A stretch of DNA of 35,331 bases from the NCBI GenBank assembly GCA_005879985.1, contig VBIA01000101.1, forward strand, positions 1 through 35,331, read 5' to 3'. Positions 1 through 8,371 of this stretch are shown piece after piece. How positions within the stretch are numbered: position 1 is the stretch's first letter; each line of letters begins with the position of its first letter. The DNA is from Chloroflexota bacterium (lineage in GTDB: Bacteria > Chloroflexota > Dormibacteria > Dormibacterales > Dormibacteraceae). Both the position numbers and the translations under genes were made by a program. The notes beneath the pieces were generated by a model. It saw nothing but the letters and a program-made list of their open reading frames with translations, did not search any database and was not told where the DNA came from.

Positions 1-2
1 AG

Positions 3-104
3 GTCGGCGTCTTCTTCGGTGGTGTTAACGCAGACTCACCCGAGGCGGAGCTGCGAAGGATCGCGCCGGATCACCCCGTCTTTTTGATTCAGTCGTCCCC
101 GTAG
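3..104 (+). CDS. C-terminal end of an unidentified protein, cut by the window edge
   Basis: Frame 3 is open from the first base to a TAG stop at 102-104. It reads 33 residues, beginning VGVFFGGVNADSPE and ending HPVFLIQSSP. Third codon positions are mostly G or C, as in the real genes here. The end overlaps the last 16 bases of the convergent acyltransferase gene, a layout seen several times in this window. The family is not recognisable from so little sequence. It could be a chance open frame. Confidence 0.35.
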   Translation, partial: VGVFFGGVNADSPEAELRRIAPDHPVFLIQSSP

Positions 105-982
105 ACGAGCTCGCGCGGCTTGGACGCGCGCCAGCGCTCGATCCAGGTGCCCTGCAGGTCCTGTGACTTCGGCGTTTCGGCCAGTGTTCGGACAGCCTTT
201 TCGACGCGCGTCGTGAATTCGCGCGAGCCTTCGCCGGGTTTCGGCGTCAAGGGCTTGCCGATGCGGACTCTTGCGGGGGCGGGCAGCGGTAGCTTCTGAC
301 CCTTGGGCATGATGCGCTGCGCGCCTCTGATATGGACCGGCACGACGGGCGTTCGCGTTTCGTTCGCGAGGTGTCCGACGCCGGGCTTGAACTCATGGAT
401 GCGTCCGTCCTGGGACCTCGAGCCTTCGGGAAACAGGACGAGGTTCCAGCCTGACTTGAGCAGCGTGCTCGACGCGTGCAGCTGACCCTGCGCGCCGCCG
501 GTGCGTGAGAAGGGGAACGTGTTGAGGAACAGGCTGACGATGTTGCCCATCAGCGGTCGCTTGAACCAGTAGTCGGCGGCGGCGGCGACAACCGTGCGAT
601 CGCGCGCCGTGTCGGTGAGCGCGTGGAGGATGAGCGACGTGTCCGCGTGGCTCGAGTGGTTGGCCGCGAAGATGACGGGGCGGTCGAGCTCCTTCACCCA
701 TTCGCGGCCTTCGACCCTGGGGTGCGCCATGGCTTCGGTGAACGGCAGCAGCAGGCCGTGCTGGATGAGGTAGCGGATGGTTCGCACGGGTTCCTGCCTC
801 GCCCAACCGAGGTCTGATGCGGGCGGCGGGACGACCGCGCCTAGTTCCGGCCAGGTGTGAGGCCTGGGCGTGTCCCAATGCCAGGCACGTCGCACGCGCT
901 GGACGTCGTTGACCAGCGCGCCGACGGCGCCCGCGAGCTGGGTGACGCCGCGTTCGCCGGAGTACCAGGGCTTGGCCGTCAT
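89..982 (-). CDS. PlsC-like 1-acylglycerol-3-phosphate O-acyltransferase family protein
   Basis: A 297-residue member of the PlsC/LPLAT family, which transfers an acyl chain from acyl-CoA or acyl-ACP to a glycerol-phosphate-type or other hydroxyl acceptor at the membrane. The catalytic H-x4-D motif is at His109-Asp114 (NHSSHAD) and the acceptor-binding FPEGSRS motif at 184-190. The reading frame runs further upstream, but the ATG at 982 is chosen because upstream residues are a serine/arginine-rich shadow of the LarA-like gene, which stops at 987. The start therefore lies 4 bases after the previous stop. It is the last gene of a four-gene operon with a fatty acyl-CoA reductase, so its acceptor may be unusual. 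The family call is firm; the substrate is unknown. Confidence 0.85.
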   Translation of the reverse strand: MTAKPWYSGERGVTQLAGAVGALVNDVQRVRRAWHWDTPRPHTWPELGAVVPPPASDLGWARQEPVRTIRYLIQHGLLLPFTEAMAHPRVEGREWVKELDRPVIFAANHSSHADTSLILHALTDTARDRTVVAAAADYWFKRPLMGNIVSLFLNTFPFSRTGGAQGQLHASSTLLKSGWNLVLFPEGSRSQDGRIHEFKPGVGHLANETRTPVVPVHIRGAQRIMPKGQKLPLPAPARVRIGKPLTPKPGEGSREFTTRVEKAVRTLAETPKSQDLQGTWIERWRASKPRELVYGDD

Positions 983-986
983 GTAG

Positions 987-2564
987 TCACTGGACGTCGC
1001 AGAGCATGATCGGGGGCACGCGGAGGTGGGTGATGCTGGGATGGCGGCCGACCGTCTGCTCGGCCATCTCGAGCGCGTCCTCGAGGGTGGTGGCGGCTTT
1101 GAAGCCGAGGCGGTGGACCACCTCGCGCTCGCCACCGACGACGATGATGTCGCCGGCGTACTGCATCGCGAAGGCTGCCCAATAATGCGCATAAAAAGGG
1201 TGAACCCCGTGGTACGCATTCGATTTGCGATACAGCTGAATGAACCACGGGTCCTCGGCGAACCGCTGCTCGTATTTCTTTTCGATCTCGAACGGGTCGG
1301 TCGTGTCTGCTAGCACTTCGTCGTAGAAATCGATGTAGCTCGGGTGCTGCACCGCATCGAACTCATATCGACAGGGGTGCTCGAAAATGAGCACGCCGCC
1401 CTCCCGCAGCACCGGCTTGCCTCTGTAAAGGTTGAACAGATAGCCGGCCGCCATGCACACCACGAGCACCGGGTTCATCGGCGCGTTGATGTTGTACGGA
1501 CCCAGATAAGGCACGCCCATGGTCACGATGTCCGTCTGGCCTTCGACCGGCACAGAGATCTGATTCCGCACCGCGTCCAGAGTCTTATCGTGCACAGCGT
1601 CGACCTGGCCCGCGTTCACCGAGGTCAACCCATACGGCGCGCGCATCGCGTGAAACACACCGCGCTTGAACGCCGGCGGCGCGATGTCCGTCATCTGCTT
1701 CATCGCCAGAAACATCGCCTGGTCCTGCGGCGTCCAGTCGGTCTCGCGCTTCTGCATGAAAGAGGCAATTGACGGAAACGCGTGGTTGTTCACGGTCGTC
1801 TCGATGTGGAAGACGCGCACCGTGTCCTCGATCAGCTGACCTTGCCGGATGCAAGAATGGTGCAGAGCAGAGTCCGGCGGATTCATGTACGACCGCGAGC
1901 CCAGCAGCGTCTTGACGTTGTGATGCGCGCGGATGCCACGATACGTCGCGAGCCCCGTGGCCATCGACTTGTGGCCGCCGTCCATGGGCACCAGCGTCAG
2001 GTTCACGTAGATCACCAGGTCCGACTCCGCGGCGCGCTTGTTCAGCGTCACCTCCTCGCCCTGCGCAGTCTTGCCGATGTACACGTTCTCGTCCGGGTCT
2101 TCGCCGTCGTGCTGGTAGAGCCGGTCCGGCCAGAAGGTCGAGAAGATCCGATCGCCGACGATGTGCCGCACCTCGTCCTGGGTCATGCGCCGGTGCAGGC
2201 CAAGCGCGGCGATCAGGTGGATGTCCTCGACCCCCGCCTCCGCGGCCATGTCGATCACCTCTTCCATCACGAGCTGCCGCACATCCGGCGCGGCCATCGG
2301 AGGCAGCGGCAGCGACAGGTCGTCGAAGGCGAGCGTCAGCTTCATACCCCGCCGGAGCAGCGACTTCAGCGGGTCATCGTCAAGCGGCTTGCCGAGCGCA
2401 CGTTTGATCGCACGCTCCGGATGCGCGATCGGCTCCAGCGGATCCGGCGGGTACACGATGCGCGAGCCAAGCGGCAATCGCTCCAGCCGCACACCCTCGC
2501 CGTAATGAAACAGCGTCGGCGGCGTGTTGCGATCGACTTCGATGACTGCTCCTGGCCGCGCCAC
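987..2564 (-). CDS. LarA-like (DUF2088) lactate racemase-family protein
   Basis: 525 residues, longer than lactate racemase LarA (about 425). The LarA N-terminal domain is recognisable: an Asp-rich strand LAFDDLSLPLPP (78-89), the ALGLHRRMTQDE segment holding a His (His124) like LarA His108, and GGHKSMATG with Lys199 at the place of the lysine that carries the nickel-pincer cofactor. His214/215 follow near the site of LarA His200. Two key positions look changed: the Arg after the DD pair is Leu, and the residue ten before the lysine, His174 in LarA, is Leu189. It is therefore a paralogue whose chemistry is uncertain. The GTG start at 2564 shares one base with the stop of the alcohol dehydrogenase gene. 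No larB, larC or larE is in the window. Confidence 0.75.
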   Translation of the reverse strand: MARPGAVIEVDRNTPPTLFHYGEGVRLERLPLGSRIVYPPDPLEPIAHPERAIKRALGKPLDDDPLKSLLRRGMKLTLAFDDLSLPLPPMAAPDVRQLVMEEVIDMAAEAGVEDIHLIAALGLHRRMTQDEVRHIVGDRIFSTFWPDRLYQHDGEDPDENVYIGKTAQGEEVTLNKRAAESDLVIYVNLTLVPMDGGHKSMATGLATYRGIRAHHNVKTLLGSRSYMNPPDSALHHSCIRQGQLIEDTVRVFHIETTVNNHAFPSIASFMQKRETDWTPQDQAMFLAMKQMTDIAPPAFKRGVFHAMRAPYGLTSVNAGQVDAVHDKTLDAVRNQISVPVEGQTDIVTMGVPYLGPYNINAPMNPVLVVCMAAGYLFNLYRGKPVLREGGVLIFEHPCRYEFDAVQHPSYIDFYDEVLADTTDPFEIEKKYEQRFAEDPWFIQLYRKSNAYHGVHPFYAHYWAAFAMQYAGDIIVVGGEREVVHRLGFKAATTLEDALEMAEQTVGRHPSITHLRVPPIMLCDVQ

Positions 2565-3745
2565 TAAGCCCGTAATCCTCGCAGATCAAACGCGACCTTC
2601 ACGGCTCCGAGCCGTCCCGCGCTCATCGCGTACGCGATCGCGTCGCGGTAATCGCCCAGCGAGAACAGCGGCGCGACGAGGCGCTCCAATCGCAATTCAG
2701 GCGCGGCTTCGAGCGCCAGCTCGAACGTGCGTTGCCCCTTGCGCTTCGGCTCGGAGCCGTACGCGTAGGCGCCCATCACCGTCAGCTCGCGCTGCCAGAT
2801 CGCGGCCCAGTCGACGCGCTCGTCGCCGGGCATCCCGACCGCTACCACGACACCGCCCTCGCGCGTGAATCGAACCGCATCGCTCAAAGAGTCCGCGCGA
2901 CCGACGCATTCGAACGTGATGTCGGCGCCGCCAAGAAGCAAAGATCGATCCAGGCCATCCAGCCGGCGCGCCGCGGTGGCGAAGCGGATGCGCTGAAACG
3001 CGTCGCCCGGAGCGATTACGGCGTCGGCGCCCAACGCCCGAGCCAGCTCGCGCTGCGTCGGATGCTTGGCGACCGCGATCAGGCGCTTCGGCGGCGTGAA
3101 CATCTTTACCGCCGCGACGGTCAACAGACCGATCGTGCCCGCGCCAACGACCACCACCACGTCGGACTTCGACGCACCGCCACGCAGCGCCGCATGCACG
3201 CAGCACGCGAACGGCTCGATCAAAACCGCCGCCTCATCGGAAAGCGCGGCCGGCACCGCGTGCACCTGCGACGGATGCGCGACCAGCACCTCCCCCCATC
3301 CCCCTCCGGTGCTCGCGCAGTAGCCGGTCTGCAGGCCGACCTCGATCGGCCCCTCGGTCGCGTTGTAGCAGAGCCCCGGCCGGCCTTCCGCGCATCGCGG
3401 ACACAGGGGCTCGATGCCGCGCACGACGCAGCCCAGGGCGGGCTCGATCACCACGCGGCTCCCGTCCTCCAGGACGCCCACCACCTCATGCCCCGGCACG
3501 AAGGGATAAGACGTCAATGGATCCAGGTACAGCGATGCGTGACCGCCGATGGCCGCCAGGTCAGAGCCGCAGATGCCGGACAGAGAAGGCATCACGCGCA
3601 TCCAGCCCGCGGCCGGCAGCTCCGGCTCCGGCACGTCGCCGAGGTGCAGCATCGACAGCGCCGAGGTCGCCACCTCCGGGTTGCCGCCCGACGCGCGCAC
3701 CAACGCGAACGCCGGCACCGAGCGGTGATATGTCAAGGCCAGCAT
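2564..3745 (-). CDS. zinc-dependent alcohol dehydrogenase (MDR superfamily)
   Basis: 393 residues of the medium-chain dehydrogenase family, which interconvert alcohols and aldehydes or ketones with NAD(P). Catalytic zinc ligands are visible as Cys59 (GICGSD) and His86-Glu87 (PGHE). The structural zinc lobe has Cys106, Cys115, Cys118 and Cys126, with a longer first gap than usual. The Rossmann motif GAGTIGLL lies near residue 197. ATG at 3745 directly follows the TAG of the upstream reductase gene, and the stop overlaps the start of the LarA-like gene, so the three are almost certainly one transcript. Next to a fatty acyl-CoA reductase, a fatty alcohol/aldehyde role is plausible but is inference. 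Substrate unknown. Confidence 0.85.
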   Translation of the reverse strand: MLALTYHRSVPAFALVRASGGNPEVATSALSMLHLGDVPEPELPAAGWMRVMPSLSGICGSDLAAIGGHASLYLDPLTSYPFVPGHEVVGVLEDGSRVVIEPALGCVVRGIEPLCPRCAEGRPGLCYNATEGPIEVGLQTGYCASTGGGWGEVLVAHPSQVHAVPAALSDEAAVLIEPFACCVHAALRGGASKSDVVVVVGAGTIGLLTVAAVKMFTPPKRLIAVAKHPTQRELARALGADAVIAPGDAFQRIRFATAARRLDGLDRSLLLGGADITFECVGRADSLSDAVRFTREGGVVVAVGMPGDERVDWAAIWQRELTVMGAYAYGSEPKRKGQRTFELALEAAPELRLERLVAPLFSLGDYRDAIAYAMSAGRLGAVKVAFDLRGLRA

Positions 3746-6106
3746 CTAGCGCCGCACCGCCTCGCGATACTCGGGCGATCGCGGGTCGGGCATCGGCGGC
3801 CGCCAGTTGCCCGGCGCCATGCGCCAGCGCTCGACGCGCCAGCCTCGCTGCCCCGCCACCTGCGACAGGCGCGCGTCGGGGTTGACAACCACCGGCGTGC
3901 TCACCAGCTCCAGCATCGGCAGGTCGGACAGCGAGTCCGCGTATGCGAAGCTCTCCGACAAAACCAGGCCGTGGCGAGATGCGTACTCCTCCAAAAGCGT
4001 GGCCCGCGCCTCACCCGCCGGCGGCGGTGATTGCAGGTCGCCCGTCATGCGCCCGTCCTTCTCCAGCAGATGCGCGCAGTCGACCTCGACCTCGAGCAGC
4101 TCCGCCAGCGGCTCCACCACCACGTCGAGCGCGCCCGTCAACAGCAGCACGTGATGGCCCGCGCGCTTGTGCTCGCGGATGCGGCGCATGCCTTCGGGAT
4201 AGACGCGTCGCAATGTGACGGCGTTCAACGCCTCGCGTCCCAAACGGCGCATCACCTCGTAATCGAGCCCGTCGTACTGGCGATAGAACGACCGCTGAAA
4301 TTCGGCGCGCGACCGGCGCTCCAGGTAGAGCCACCGCGGCGCCTCCCGCAGCATCTCGGCCATGAACGCCGGCCAGTCCTCGAGCGGCTGCGCGCGCAGG
4401 CGCATCCACAAGAAATACTCGACGACGTTCGTCTCCACCAGAGTGCCGTCGACGTCGAACACGGCCAGCACATCCGAGCGCCCGGTGCGCCGCTCGATCG
4501 CCGAACGCACCGAATCACCCGCCGTTTTCACCAGAGTCGAACCGGTGGGCTGCTTGCCCCGCCGCGCCGCGGTCTCCTGGCGGGACATGCGCAGCACAGT
4601 CGGGATGTGCACGTCCTTCATGTAGTGATCCCACGTGTACAGCGCGGGATCGAACGGAAAAGTCTTCTGCTCGGCGGACGGGAGCTTGTCCCACACCGAC
4701 ATGAGGTGGCGCGTGTCGAAGATGCAGTCCACCTCGGTGTATACGCCGTACAGCTGGATCAGCCCCAGCCCGCGCTCGAGTCGCTCGCGCTCCGCGTTCA
4801 GGTTGTCGGAAAGTGGCGACGCGCCCGCGCCAAGCGGCAGACGCTCCACCAGCCATTGCGCCGCCTCGGTAAATCGCAGCGCGGTCCGCGCCCGAGCAGC
4901 GAGCTCCGACCGGGTCGGATACGTCCAGTTGGGTGCCCCGATCGCCTGGCCGTACCGGTCGCGAAGCGGCTTCTCGCCGAAATACTCGCGACCGATTTCG
5001 GGAAACTGGCGGTACCGCAGCGGATTCCGGCTTCCCGACGCAACGTGGTAGAAGCGCGGCTTGGCGTCAGGAGGCGGACTGGCAGCCACCGCCAGCACCG
5101 CGTTGACCACGAAGTCGACGGGGATGATGTCGAGGACCGAGTCGGGCAGGCCGGAGAAGTCCTGCAGGATGCCGCGCCCGAACGCCAGGATGATCGGCTC
5201 GGCCATGCGGAAGCCTTCGAGCCAGCCGGGGAACGGCTCATCGAGCGAGCTCTCGATGATCGACGGCCGCACGATCGACAGCGGCACGTCGCCGTGCAGC
5301 TCAACCACCGCGTGCTCCGCCATGGCTTTGGTGAACGAGTAGATGTCGCTGAAGCCCATCGCGTTCGCGTGCACGCGTCCGCGCTCGACGAGCCGATCCT
5401 TCACCCACTTCTCGCGCAAGCGCTCGGTGGCGCGCGCCATGGCGGGCGTGCCCGCCGGCCCAACGCGCGATCGCGCCTCGCGTCGCAGCTTGCGAAGAAC
5501 CTCAGGACGCCGCGATTCCTCCTCGACCGGACCGCGCAGCGCGGCCAGCACCGCGGCCTCGTGACGCCAGTTGAGACCAGGGTCGAGCGGCATCTCCTCG
5601 CGCACGAGTCCGCGAATCAGCCCGCCGACATACGCCGTCGAGATGTGCACGAGGTGCGGCCGCTTGCCGGTCTCGCGGACCGTGTTCACCATTCGTGCCG
5701 CGCCAAGCAGGTTTGTCTGCGCGGAAAGGTCGGCCGGGTTGTCGAACTCCACCGCGGCGGCCGAATGGATGACGATGTCGCAGCGCGCCAGCTCGGCGCG
5801 GCCTGCGTCGGTCAGACCGAGCCCGTCGGCGCCGAGGTCGATCTCCAGGACCGAGAGCTTCTCCGCGGCGAGGCGCGCGAAAGCCTCTTCGCCCAGCTCA
5901 TCCTTCAGGCGCTTGAACGCCGGGCTCGAAAGCACCTCGCGCTCGAGCCGTTCCGCGGCCGGACGACGCGCGCTCGAGCGGATGGCGAGGTTGATGCGGC
6001 CCACCTCCGGGATCGCGCGGAGGGTCTTCTCGACGATCGACTTGCCGAGAAAGCCGGTCGTGCCGGTGACCAGGATGGTCTTGCCCTTCAAGGCTTCGGC
6101 AATCAA
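3746..6106 (-). CDS. fatty acyl-CoA reductase-like SDR fused to an HAD-IB phosphatase
   Basis: A 786-residue two-domain protein. Residues 1-500 are an extended SDR of the male-sterility/fatty acyl-CoA reductase type: dinucleotide motif TGTTGFLG at 14-21, active-site Tyr256-x3-Lys260 (YSFTK), and the preceding HISTAYVGG strand. Residues 545-770 are an HAD-IB (SerB-like) phosphatase: motif I DVDGTL (Asp551, Asp553), motif II LLTGALD, and motif IV YADSLSDLP. A reductase of this kind turns acyl-CoA into aldehyde or alcohol, and the phosphatase would remove a phosphate from a small or lipid substrate. Translation probably starts at TTG 6106; TTG 6091 is an alternative. There is no Shine-Dalgarno sequence but a TAGACT hexamer 8 bases upstream. 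First gene of the operon running to the acyltransferase. Confidence 0.85.
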   Translation of the reverse strand: MIAEALKGKTILVTGTTGFLGKSIVEKTLRAIPEVGRINLAIRSSARRPAAERLEREVLSSPAFKRLKDELGEEAFARLAAEKLSVLEIDLGADGLGLTDAGRAELARCDIVIHSAAAVEFDNPADLSAQTNLLGAARMVNTVRETGKRPHLVHISTAYVGGLIRGLVREEMPLDPGLNWRHEAAVLAALRGPVEEESRRPEVLRKLRREARSRVGPAGTPAMARATERLREKWVKDRLVERGRVHANAMGFSDIYSFTKAMAEHAVVELHGDVPLSIVRPSIIESSLDEPFPGWLEGFRMAEPIILAFGRGILQDFSGLPDSVLDIIPVDFVVNAVLAVAASPPPDAKPRFYHVASGSRNPLRYRQFPEIGREYFGEKPLRDRYGQAIGAPNWTYPTRSELAARARTALRFTEAAQWLVERLPLGAGASPLSDNLNAERERLERGLGLIQLYGVYTEVDCIFDTRHLMSVWDKLPSAEQKTFPFDPALYTWDHYMKDVHIPTVLRMSRQETAARRGKQPTGSTLVKTAGDSVRSAIERRTGRSDVLAVFDVDGTLVETNVVEYFLWMRLRAQPLEDWPAFMAEMLREAPRWLYLERRSRAEFQRSFYRQYDGLDYEVMRRLGREALNAVTLRRVYPEGMRRIREHKRAGHHVLLLTGALDVVVEPLAELLEVEVDCAHLLEKDGRMTGDLQSPPPAGEARATLLEEYASRHGLVLSESFAYADSLSDLPMLELVSTPVVVNPDARLSQVAGQRGWRVERWRMAPGNWRPPMPDPRSPEYREAVRR

Positions 6107-6114
6107 GACGAATA

Positions 6115-6120
6115 AGTCTA
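6115..6120 (-). promoter_or_regulatory. candidate -10 box (TAGACT) for a leaderless transcript of the reductase operon
   Basis: TAGACT ends 8 bases before the TTG at 6106. The spacing matches leaderless promoters (TANNNT) and recurs before several other genes here. No convincing -35 element is seen. Confidence 0.4.
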
Positions 6121-6138
6121 TCGACGCGTGAGAACGTG

Positions 6139-6155
6139 GCCCTCCCCGCGGGGGC
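6139..6155 (-). terminator. short GC hairpin after the M23 peptidase gene
   Basis: Directly after the TAA of the peptidase gene the sequence can fold with GCCC pairing to GGGC plus two further pairs around a bulge. It has no T tract. It separates the peptidase from the promoter of the reductase operon, so a weak terminator is reasonable but unproven. Confidence 0.25.
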
Positions 6156-7238
6156 TTACTGAGCTTGTTTCGGCTCGAACCCCGGAAGCGTGATCGACGG
6201 CGACGAGTTGGCGTCGGTCCAGCCGAGATTCGTCCTGACCGTCACCCAGAACCAGTAGGTCTGACCCGGCTCGCCCGCGAGCCACGCCGTCCCGGCTATG
6301 TTCGACCTGAGCAGGTCGCCCACGGCGCCGTCCTGCGTCACGTACTGCACCTGGTAGACGTTGCCCGCACCCGGGCTGTGCCACGAAACGGAGATGAGGG
6401 TCGGGTCGCGCGGATCGCGACCAACGGCCACGCCGACCTGCGGCAGCGGCACGTTGGCGAATCGCGGCGAGCCTCCGAGCCACAGGTCGCCGAGGTCCTT
6501 GGCCCACGGGTCGGGACCGGCCCCGGCCCAACCGTACGGATCGATAGGGCCGCGCCCGTCTTCGTAGTACACGCCGAAATGCAGGTGCGGACCGGTCGCG
6601 GTGCCGGTCATGCCGGAGAGACCGATGACCTGTCCTCGCTGTACCCACTGACCCACCGCGACGTCAATGCGCGAAAGATGGCCGTAGTACGTGAGCAGCC
6701 CGTTGCCGTGCACGATCTCGACCGTCAGCCCGCTCAGGCACGTGTGGCACGACGGCACCGCCCAGCCCGCCAGCTTTACGCGGCCCGGAGCCGCCGCCGC
6801 CACCGATTCGTAGTAGAGCCCGATGTCGTAGCCGTCGTGGCCGTCGTAGTAGAGGTAGTCGTGCTGGCCTGGCGTCTGCGCGTAGCCCCAATCGAAACCG
6901 GGGTCGGGCCCGCCGACCGTCTTCGAGACCACCTGGCCGTCCCACCTGCACAACCGCCCGTTGGCCTGATAGTCGGGATAGCAGTGGTCGAACAGCGAGG
7001 TGATGTAGTGAGCGCCCATGAAGGGCAACGTGAGGAACGCCCCGCTGGAGGCCGGCTCGTGCAGGTTGGCCGTCCCGGTCTCAAGAGCCCCGTATGGCAT
7101 CTGGCTCGGGTAGAACCAGCGGCTGTAGTGGCCCTCGCGCTGACCTGGGGCAAGGGCCTGGCCGGCGTGTGCGGGCGCCGCAGCAATGAGCTGAAGACCA
7201 AGGGCAACCAGGACTAACGAGATTCGGATTACCCGCAC
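6156..7238 (-). CDS. secreted M23 (LytM-type) metallopeptidase with C-terminal beta-sandwich
   Basis: About 360 residues. M23 peptidases cut peptidoglycan cross-bridges or act as scaffold activators. The zinc site is intact: His134-x3-Asp138 (HDGYD) and His218-Leu-His220 (HLHFG). The N-terminus is a classical signal peptide, VRVIRISLVLVALGL then AAPAHA-G, so it is exported. Residues from about 265 to the end look like a fibronectin-III-like domain. The GTG at 7238 is preferred because it places the signal peptide right at the N-terminus; an ATG at 7265 and a TTG at 7301 are also in frame. It is divergent from the quinone-reductase-like gene. Confidence 0.85.
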   Translation of the reverse strand: MRVIRISLVLVALGLQLIAAAPAHAGQALAPGQREGHYSRWFYPSQMPYGALETGTANLHEPASSGAFLTLPFMGAHYITSLFDHCYPDYQANGRLCRWDGQVVSKTVGGPDPGFDWGYAQTPGQHDYLYYDGHDGYDIGLYYESVAAAAPGRVKLAGWAVPSCHTCLSGLTVEIVHGNGLLTYYGHLSRIDVAVGQWVQRGQVIGLSGMTGTATGPHLHFGVYYEDGRGPIDPYGWAGAGPDPWAKDLGDLWLGGSPRFANVPLPQVGVAVGRDPRDPTLISVSWHSPGAGNVYQVQYVTQDGAVGDLLRSNIAGTAWLAGEPGQTYWFWVTVRTNLGWTDANSSPSITLPGFEPKQAQ

Positions 7239-7249
7239 AGCGACAGACC

Positions 7250-7255
7250 AGTCTA
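7250..7255 (-). promoter_or_regulatory. candidate -10 box (TAGACT) for the M23 peptidase gene
   Basis: Same hexamer as before the reductase operon, ending 11 bases upstream of GTG 7238. It supports that start over the upstream ones, because the ATG at 7265 would lie upstream of the hexamer. Confidence 0.3.
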
Positions 7256-7289
7256 TGACCGCCATCCAATCAATGGCCGCGCGTCCGGT

Positions 7290-7295
7290 TAAGTT
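7290..7295 (+). promoter_or_regulatory. candidate -10 box (TAAGTT) for the quinone-reductase-like gene
   Basis: TAAGTT ends 6 bases before ATG 7302, again fitting a leaderless transcript. It is one of a recurring set of TANNNT hexamers. Confidence 0.35.
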
Positions 7296-7301
7296 TCGCA
7301 A

Positions 7302-8357
7302 ATGGGCTCTTTACGTCCTTCACCGATCGAGGTCTTGAGCCAGGGGAGGGCGGCCGTGTACGAGGAACCCACCGGGCCGGCCGGTGTCAGGATCCGAGAG
7401 CGACCCACGACGGAGCCAAAACCGGGCCATGTGGCCGTCGCCATCAAGGCCGCATCCCTCAATCACCTCGACCTCTGGCTCGCCCACGGCGCGCAGCGCG
7501 TGCCGCCGCCGCGCGTCCTCGCCGCCGACGGCGCAGGCGTGGTCAAAGCGTCAGGGGATCCGCGCTGGAAGCCTGGAGACGAGGTCGTCATCTTCCCCAC
7601 GCTGTGCTGCTGGGAGTGCGAGCGGTGCCGCGCCGGCGACAACGTGTACTGCGAGCGATTCGGTGTCACCGGCGAGCACACCGACGGCACTGCGTGCGAG
7701 CTTTTCCACGTCGACGCGCGCAGCATCTTCCCGAAACCCAAAGTGCTCAGCTGGCACGAGGCGGCCGCGTTCCCGCTCACGTTCCTCACCGCCTGGCGGA
7801 TGCTCACCACGCGCGCGAGGCTCCAGCCGGACGAGACAGTGCTCGTCATCGGCGCGGGCGCAGGCGTCGCCGTGGCCGCGATCCAGATCGCTCGCCATAT
7901 CGGCGCTCGCGTTCTCGCGACGAGCCGCTCCGAGGCCAAGCGGAAACGCGCACAGGAGCTGGGCGCGGACAAAGTGTTCGACTCGACCGGTTTCAGCCCG
8001 GCCGTGAGGCAGGCGACCGGCGATGGCGTGGACGTGGTATTCGAGCACGTCGGCCCGGCGACGATGGCGGAGTCGCTGCGCTCGCTCGCGCCCGGCGGCC
8101 GCATCGTCACGTGCGGCTCCACGTCTGGAGTGAAGGCCGAGATCAGCATGCCGCGCCTCTTTTTCCGTCACGCCTCGCTGCTCGGGTCGACGATGGGCAA
8201 CGCGAGCGAGTTCGAGGCCGTGCTCAAGGCCATCGGCCGCGGCATGCGGCCGGTAGTCGACAGCGTCTATCCGTTAGATCAGGTACAGGCCGCATTGACT
8301 CGGCTGGACGCGGCGGAACAGTTTGGGAAGGTTGTGGTATCGGTGTCGGGCGACTAG
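7302..8357 (+). CDS. zinc-containing quinone oxidoreductase/alcohol dehydrogenase-like protein (MDR)
   Basis: 351 residues of the medium-chain dehydrogenase/reductase superfamily. The structural zinc lobe is intact as C-x2-C-x2-C-x7-C (CCWECERCRAGDNVYC). The catalytic zinc cysteine is not present: the usual Cys site lies in SLNHLDLW, as in quinone-oxidoreductase-type members. The Rossmann motif is GAGAGVAVAA. It should reduce or oxidise a small carbonyl, enone or alcohol with NADPH; the substrate is unknown. ATG 7302 is used; starts inside the next 18 codons (TTG, GTG) would give the more typical RAAVYEEP N-terminus. MscL follows after 14 bases, probably on the same transcript. Confidence 0.8.
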   Translation: MGSLRPSPIEVLSQGRAAVYEEPTGPAGVRIRERPTTEPKPGHVAVAIKAASLNHLDLWLAHGAQRVPPPRVLAADGAGVVKASGDPRWKPGDEVVIFPTLCCWECERCRAGDNVYCERFGVTGEHTDGTACELFHVDARSIFPKPKVLSWHEAAAFPLTFLTAWRMLTTRARLQPDETVLVIGAGAGVAVAAIQIARHIGARVLATSRSEAKRKRAQELGADKVFDSTGFSPAVRQATGDGVDVVFEHVGPATMAESLRSLAPGGRIVTCGSTSGVKAEISMPRLFFRHASLLGSTMGNASEFEAVLKAIGRGMRPVVDSVYPLDQVQAALTRLDAAEQFGKVVVSVSGD

Positions 8358-8371
8358 TCGGGAGGTTTGGG

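Noticed and set aside
4031-6115. Long open frame on the plus strand opposite the acyl-CoA reductase (similar ones at 13654-15483, 23639-25375 and 2732-4030)
   Set aside because: Translations are rich in Arg, His, Val and Gln without any motif, while the minus strand carries complete, recognisable enzymes. They are GC-driven antisense shadows.
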